From assembly GCA_964587155.1 (NCBI GenBank), contig CAZPKF010000027.1:1-20527 (forward strand): 20,527 nucleotides of DNA, in the 5' to 3' direction. Under the pieces are notes generated by a model. The model did not search any database, had not been told where the DNA came from, and worked only from the letters and a program-made list of their open reading frames with translations. A program made the position numbers and the translations under genes. Origin of the DNA: Hallerella sp964587155. GTDB taxonomy: Bacteria; Fibrobacterota; Fibrobacteria; Fibrobacterales; Fibrobacteraceae. Below are positions 16,366 through 20,527 of the stretch, piece by piece. Within the stretch, counting starts at the first letter, position 1. Each line of letters begins with the position of its first letter.

Positions 16366-16783
16366 ATACAAAGTGGCCGTAGCCACAAATGATGGGGTAA
16401 ATGTCAACGTCCACTTTGGACATGCAGCAGCATTCGACATTTATGAAGTCGATGAAGATTCCGGGAGTTTCAAAAAAATTGAAGTCCGATTAAAACAAGA
16501 GCATTGCGACGGTTCTTGCAGAGATGGAGACTGCGGACAGAGAGATTTTGAGAATTCTTCCATGCACTTGGCTGCAAAAAAACTTTCTGATCTCGATTAC
16601 GTTCTCTGTTCTCAGCTTGGTCCGCAAGCCGTACAAGCGTTACTTCGCTTCAATGTACGCGCATTCGACATAGCGCTTCCCATCGATGAAGCGATAGCCA
16701 AGATTAATTTGTACAGAAAGAAAATTGCGACTCGGGCGAAGAAGATTAAGAATCATATAGAACAAAACTATAAAGAACTCTAA
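16358..16783 (+). CDS. NifX/NafY-family iron-sulfur cofactor-binding protein
   Basis: 141 residues beginning MAKYKVAVATNDGVNVNVHFGHA, the typical opening of the NifX/NafY/NifB C-terminal domain, with AAFDIYEV next and VLCSQLGPQAVQALLRFNVRAF later. The start at 16358 is set by AAGGAG 10 bases upstream and by homology; an upstream in-frame start would lie inside nifB. It probably carries or stores the NifB cluster on its way to the D-K enzyme. A Cys-rich insert, Cys49-x4-Cys54-x4-Cys59, lies about a third of the way along and could bind iron or an iron-sulfur cluster. The C-terminal 25 residues are a Lys-rich helix. Translation is probably coupled to nifB. Confidence 0.88.
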   Translation: MAKYKVAVATNDGVNVNVHFGHAAAFDIYEVDEDSGSFKKIEVRLKQEHCDGSCRDGDCGQRDFENSSMHLAAKKLSDLDYVLCSQLGPQAVQALLRFNVRAFDIALPIDEAIAKINLYRKKIATRAKKIKNHIEQNYKEL

Positions 16784-16793
16784 AAAAATAATA

Positions 16794-16823
16794 TTGGATA
16801 GAAGCGTAGACGCGTTCTATATT
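16794..16823 (+). promoter_or_regulatory. Possible separate promoter of the LysR gene with an overlapping dyad
   Basis: -35 TTGGAT (16794-16799) and -10 TATATT (16818-16823) are spaced 18 bases apart. The spacer holds the dyad TAGAA-GCGT-AG-ACGC-G-TTCTA (16799-16819), an inverted repeat with one unpaired G, well placed for autorepression. The same hairpin could instead weaken read-through from nifX; it is not followed by a real T-run. Confidence 0.4.
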
Positions 16824-16867
16824 TGCGAAAGCAACTTTAAATTGCACAAAAACAAGCAGGTGAATTT

Positions 16868-17821
16868 ATGAATTCAAAAAAAACTTTCACATTGCAGCAA
16901 TTACGTTATGCCGTCGAAATCGCCAATACTGGTTCTTTCGTCAAGGCCGCCGAAATATTATTCAAAACACAACCTTCGCTGACAGCAGCAATACACGAAC
17001 TGGAAAAAGAAATCGGGATCGTCATTTTCAATCGGACAAATAGCGGTGTGACACCCACTCCCGAAGGAGAAAAATTCATCGCACGCGCAAACGAACTGTT
17101 GGTTCATTTTAAATCTATTGTAAAGTGCTACGACAAAGAAGAGCAAAAAAAGAAGCAATTTTCCGTTTCAACGCAACATTATTCCTTTGCCGTAAAGTCG
17201 TTTGTGAACATGGTCAAAAAATTCAACATCGACGATTACAATTTTGCCCTTCGCGAGACAAAAACAAAAAAAGTCATTGACGATGTAACAAAACTCCGCA
17301 GCGAAATCGGAATCATTTACCTGAGCGACTTCAACCGAAAATACATAACGTATCTGCTCAAGGAACATGACCTCGTTTTTAAAAAACTGATCGTCTGCAA
17401 TGCATACGCATACATGTGGAAGAACAATCCTTTAGCCTCAAAACCATACGTCACTTTAGAAGATTTGTCAAATTATCCCTGCCTTTCTTTTGAACAGGGG
17501 GAAAGTGGAAATTATTACTTTGCAGAAGAAATTTTGAGCACTAACGAATACCACAAAACAATCAAAGCCAATGACCGCGCAACCATGTTGAATTTTATGG
17601 TCGGGCTCAACGGCTACACGCTTTGTTCCGGCATCATCAGCGAAGAAATCAATGGTTCCGATTATGTGGCAATTCCATTCAAAGACGAAAACGAACGCAC
17701 GATGGAAATAGGCTACATCGTCAAAAACAATTTTATGCTGAGTACCATTTGCCGCATCTACATTCGCGAAATGGAAGACTACTTGAAATCCTATACAAAC
17801 GAACGAAACCTTCCTCTATAA
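16868..17821 (+). CDS. LysR-type transcriptional regulator
   Basis: 317 residues. The N-terminal winged helix-turn-helix is clear: FTLQQLRYAVEIANTGSFVKAAEILFKTQPSLTAAIHELEKEIG (about 7-50), followed by FNRTNSGVTPTPEGEKF. The effector domain (about 95-300) includes RSEIGIIYLSDFN, resembling regulators that I associate with sulfur or methionine metabolism in anaerobes, though I cannot name the subfamily. AGGTGA precedes the ATG. It lies 84 bases after the NifX-like gene, codirectional with it and divergent from the iron-protein operon. It most likely controls both operons through the dyad at 15263-15286. A LysR regulator in place of NifA fits a sulfur-status rather than a nitrogen-status signal; that is inference. 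Confidence 0.88.
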   Translation: MNSKKTFTLQQLRYAVEIANTGSFVKAAEILFKTQPSLTAAIHELEKEIGIVIFNRTNSGVTPTPEGEKFIARANELLVHFKSIVKCYDKEEQKKKQFSVSTQHYSFAVKSFVNMVKKFNIDDYNFALRETKTKKVIDDVTKLRSEIGIIYLSDFNRKYITYLLKEHDLVFKKLIVCNAYAYMWKNNPLASKPYVTLEDLSNYPCLSFEQGESGNYYFAEEILSTNEYHKTIKANDRATMLNFMVGLNGYTLCSGIISEEINGSDYVAIPFKDENERTMEIGYIVKNNFMLSTICRIYIREMEDYLKSYTNERNLPL

Positions 17822-18131
17822 TTCAAAAATTCATGGGAAAGACCATTTTGGGAATCCCTGCTGCAAGGCATAAAGGAGATTTTCTCCACATCCTTCTTCG
17901 CACCGTTCCCTTAAAATTTTTCCCACAATTTCCCGTTTCTGATTGTAGAGAATTTTCCTTCTGAACTTTGGTGCAAACACGATACGGCTCTTTCAATTCC
18001 ATACGGTATGTGCTGTCGATTTATTCCTACTATTCATTTTAAGTCTTTTGAATTTATTGTGATGCAGTCGGCAGACCACATTTCAATAATAGTCAAAGAA
18101 TTTTTCCATCATCGCCAGAAGGCTTTTACGG
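17822..18131. other. A+T-rich intergenic stretch without a recognised gene
   Basis: Between the LysR stop and the terminator pair I see no credible coding frame, tRNA or repeat. It forms the boundary between the nitrogenase-like locus and the ileS gene. Confidence 0.5.
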
Positions 18132-18160
18132 AACTACCGGTGTAGCCGGTAGTTTTCTTT
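18132..18160 (+). terminator. Rho-independent terminator after the LysR gene
   Basis: Arms AACTACCGG (18132-18140) and CCGGTAGTT (18146-18154) pair perfectly around a TGTAG loop and run into TTTTCTTT. It lies 310 bases after the LysR stop, in the right orientation for the nifB-nifX-lysR transcript. Confidence 0.8.
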
Positions 18161-18165
18161 ATCCA

Positions 18166-18199
18166 AAAAGACTCCCACAAATTCATGCGGGAGTCTTTT
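18166..18199. terminator. Bidirectional terminator, mainly for ileS
   Basis: Arms AAAAGACTCCC (18166-18176) and GGGAGTCTTTT (18189-18199) are perfect inverted repeats with a 12-base loop. A/T runs at both ends allow action on both strands. It lies 20 bases beyond the ileS stop on the minus strand. Confidence 0.85.
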
Positions 18200-18219
18200 C
18201 AATTCTAAGAAATCAATCG

Positions 18220-20527
18220 TTATTTCACCGCTTCAACAAAGACCTTTTCACCGTCGGCATCGGTCTCCTGCAAACCCGCAGTAGAATCCTTCCACACGAC
18301 AGCATCTGCCTGCGTTTCTCCCTTGATGTAATTCTCGTTTTCCTTCACCGCAAGTTTCAACACTTCACTTTCCGAATAAAGTTCAATACTGATACGGTCC
18401 GTAATCGCATAGTCTTGATCTTTACGACGGTTCTGGATGCGGTTCACAAGTTCGCGGGCAATGCAAGCGCGGCGCAATTCATCGGTAATCTTCAAATCAA
18501 GAGCCACGGTGAAGTGCGAGTCCGCTTCGACGGCGAGGCCTTCGGGCACAATGCGGTTGAGCATCAGGCAGTCCGCGCCAACTTCACCGAAGTCGAACTT
18601 GATGCTGTTGCCGGCTTGGAGGTCCTTGATTTCGTCGACAGAAAGCGAATTCAGCTTTGCCGAAATCACTTTCATATTCTTCGCATACTCCGGGCCTTTC
18701 GCCTTGATGGCTAGGAAGTTCGGCTTGGCGGAGAGCTTCACGAGCTTCGTTTCGTCTTCGAGGAACTTCATTTCGCGTACGTTGAGTTCTTCGAGGATCA
18801 AATCCTTCATGGTCTCGGCGACGTTCTTTTCTTCGTCACCGTGAGCGACCACCGTCATGCTCGCAATCGGCATCCGGTTTTTGACACTGTTCGTTGCGCG
18901 GATGACGCGGCCCATTTCGACCATGCCTCGCACCATCGCAATCCGTTTCACGAGCTTTTCGTCCATCAAGGACTTGTCCGCACTCGGGAATTCGCAGAGA
19001 TGCACGCTCACCGGGGCATTCGCATCGACTTCGCGCACGAGAATCTGGTAAATTTCCTCGGCGAGCATCGGAAGGAACGGGGCGAGAATTTTGGAGAAGT
19101 CCACCAAAACCTTGTACATGGTCGCATAAGCGGCGTTCTTGTCGCCATCGTTTTCTGACTTCCAAAAACGACGACGGCTGCGGCGCACGTACCAATTCGT
19201 AAGATCATCTACGGCGGCGATAATCGCGGGCACCACGTTGTAAAGGCGGTAAGCCTTCATTTCCACTTCGACCTTGGCAGCGAGATCCTGCAAGGTTGCA
19301 AGCATCCAACGGTCAAGTTCGTTCTCCGATGTCACATTTTGCCCGGGCTTCCAATTCAGCTGTCCCTTGGCCGCATCGGCGTTGTGGTTCGAAATGAAGA
19401 ACGCGACGGCGTTCCAAAGCGGAAGCATTACCTGCTTCACAATCCCTTTCACGCCTTCTTCGCTGAAGCGGAGGTCTTCGGCCTTCAAAGCGGCAGAGTT
19501 AATCATGAACAAGCGAATGGCGTCGGCACCGGTGCGTTCGATGAGGTCATTCGGGTCCGGATAGTTACGCTTGGACTTACTCATCTTGGAACCGTCCTCG
19601 GCCAGGATGATTCCATTCACGATTACGTTCTTGAATGCAGGCTTTTGGAACAGCGCATTCGAAAGCACTGTCAGCGTGTAAAACCAACCGCGCGTCTGGT
19701 CGAGTCCCTCGGCGATAAAGTCCGCCGGGAAGCTCCGCTCCACGAGTTCCTTGTTCTCGAACGGATAGTGACGGCTCGCATACGGCATGGAGCCGGATTC
19801 AAACCAGCAGTCGAACACTTCGGGCGTGCGGCGGTAAACCTTGCCGTTCTTTTCAATCGTGACTTTGTCGACAAAGTGTTTGTGCAAGTCGTCGAGTTTG
19901 ATGCCAGTCAGTTCCCGCAGTTCCTCGATGCTGCCCACGGCAATCATATCGCCATCATCGGAAAGCCACACCGGAATCGGCGTTCCCCAAAAGCGGTTAC
20001 GGGAAAGGTTCCAGTCGCGGGCGTTTGCAATCCACTTGCCAAAGCGTCCGTTCTTGATGTGGTCGGGCACCCAGTTCACGGTTTGGTTGTTTTCGACCAT
20101 CCATTCCTTGAGCGTTTTGGTCACACCGTCCTTGTTCGTGACCGGCGCATCGATTTTCAGGAACCACGTCTTGAGGGCGCGGTAAATCAGAGGAACGCCA
20201 GTGCGCCAGCAGTGCGGGTAGCTGTGGACAATCACGTCCTGCTTGAACACGCGGCCCTGTTCCTTGAAGTAGCGGATAATTTCCTTGTCGGCTTCCTTCG
20301 CGCCAAGGCCCTTCCACATCGGGACCTTGTCCGTGAACTTGCCTTCGGTATCGAGCGGGTCGAAAAGACCGAGGTCGAGTTCAGCACCCTTCTGGAAGTC
20401 TTCTTCACCGAAGCTCGGAGCGGTATGCACGGCACCGGTACCGTCATCGGTACTCACGTAGTCGGCGGGGTAAATCTTGTAGTGGCGGGAAAGCTGGTCC
20501 GGCGTCACGTATTCGTCGGAGATACGC
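18220..20527 (-). CDS. ileS: Isoleucyl-tRNA synthetase, type 2 (eukaryote-like), 5' end outside the window
   Basis: The frame is open to the right window edge (a few more residues before VTPDQLS), so the N-terminal part with the HIGH motif is missing; about 769 residues remain. The end of the CP1 editing domain is seen in GTGAVHTAPSFGEEDF. The catalytic KMSKS loop is encoded at 19573-19587 and continues KRNYPDP, the pattern of the long, eukaryote-like type 2 enzymes (type 1 has KMSKSLGN). The tryptophan-rich WYVRRSRRRFW marks the anticodon-binding domain. A long C-terminal extension lacks the zinc-finger cysteines of type 1. It charges tRNA-Ile in the cytoplasm. Base composition is clearly richer in G+C than the left part of the window, as expected of a core gene. 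A GTG at 20506-20508 is internal, not the start. Confidence 0.95.
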   Translation of the reverse strand, partial: RISDEYVTPDQLSRHYKIYPADYVSTDDGTGAVHTAPSFGEEDFQKGAELDLGLFDPLDTEGKFTDKVPMWKGLGAKEADKEIIRYFKEQGRVFKQDVIVHSYPHCWRTGVPLIYRALKTWFLKIDAPVTNKDGVTKTLKEWMVENNQTVNWVPDHIKNGRFGKWIANARDWNLSRNRFWGTPIPVWLSDDGDMIAVGSIEELRELTGIKLDDLHKHFVDKVTIEKNGKVYRRTPEVFDCWFESGSMPYASRHYPFENKELVERSFPADFIAEGLDQTRGWFYTLTVLSNALFQKPAFKNVIVNGIILAEDGSKMSKSKRNYPDPNDLIERTGADAIRLFMINSAALKAEDLRFSEEGVKGIVKQVMLPLWNAVAFFISNHNADAAKGQLNWKPGQNVTSENELDRWMLATLQDLAAKVEVEMKAYRLYNVVPAIIAAVDDLTNWYVRRSRRRFWKSENDGDKNAAYATMYKVLVDFSKILAPFLPMLAEEIYQILVREVDANAPVSVHLCEFPSADKSLMDEKLVKRIAMVRGMVEMGRVIRATNSVKNRMPIASMTVVAHGDEEKNVAETMKDLILEELNVREMKFLEDETKLVKLSAKPNFLAIKAKGPEYAKNMKVISAKLNSLSVDEIKDLQAGNSIKFDFGEVGADCLMLNRIVPEGLAVEADSHFTVALDLKITDELRRACIARELVNRIQNRRKDQDYAITDRISIELYSESEVLKLAVKENENYIKGETQADAVVWKDSTAGLQETDADGEKVFVEAVK

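Noticed and set aside
17623..17964. Small open frame overlapping the end of the LysR gene
   Set aside because: Out of frame inside a well-supported gene, with no ribosome site and low-complexity translation.
1..20527. CRISPR array, tRNA or rRNA genes, transposase
   Set aside because: No regularly spaced repeats, cloverleaf, rRNA-like stretch or transposase/integrase motif was found on either strand by eye.

Overview
The window comes from a Gram-negative, probably anaerobic bacterium. It carries an outer-membrane beta-barrel gene whose protein ends in Phe, a nitrogenase-type iron-sulfur enzyme locus, and a long 'type 2' isoleucyl-tRNA synthetase. Gene style and content fit a Fibrobacter-like gut bacterium, but that assignment is an impression, not a demonstration.

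Left part (1-6276, plus strand, visibly A+T-rich): an accessory segment. It has a 1600-aa fusion of a sacsin/Hsp90-like ATPase module with an SF1 (UPF1/Dna2-like) helicase, a 211-aa partner of unknown function, and a small Cys-rich exported protein. The first 55 bases of the window exactly repeat codons 22 onward of that exported protein's gene and then hit a stop codon. A broken copy of the gene therefore lies just upstream of the helicase gene, and the two-gene cargo sits between a truncated and an intact copy of one gene. This looks like a mobile or defence-type island.

Centre (6380-17821): an 11.4-kb divergent locus built around a nitrogenase-like two-component reductase. Leftward from a shared control region run the genes for a NifH-like iron protein, NifD-like and NifK-like catalytic subunits, an outer-membrane channel, an SsuA/TauA/NrtA-type binding protein, its ATPase and permease, and an LCMT-type methyltransferase. 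Rightward run a NifB-type radical SAM protein, a NifX-like cofactor carrier and a LysR-type regulator. P-cluster cysteines and the cofactor Cys ligand are kept, but the nitrogenase active-site Gln191, His195 and Arg96 equivalents are replaced (Trp, Phe, Asn). No NifE, NifN, NifV, NifU, NifS or molybdate transporter is present. With a sulfonate-type importer and a LysR regulator alongside, the best reading is a sulfur-scavenging nitrogenase-like reductase, of the methylthio-alkane reductase (Mar) kind or a relative with another substrate. It is unlikely to be an N2-fixing nitrogenase.

The 328-bp region between the iron-protein and NifB genes holds one sigma-70-type promoter in each direction and a perfect 9-bp-arm dyad about 61 bp upstream of the predicted iron-protein transcript start, where LysR-type regulators usually bind.

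Right part (17822-20527): a 398-bp gap with two terminator hairpins, then the housekeeping ileS gene on the minus strand, cut off by the window end.
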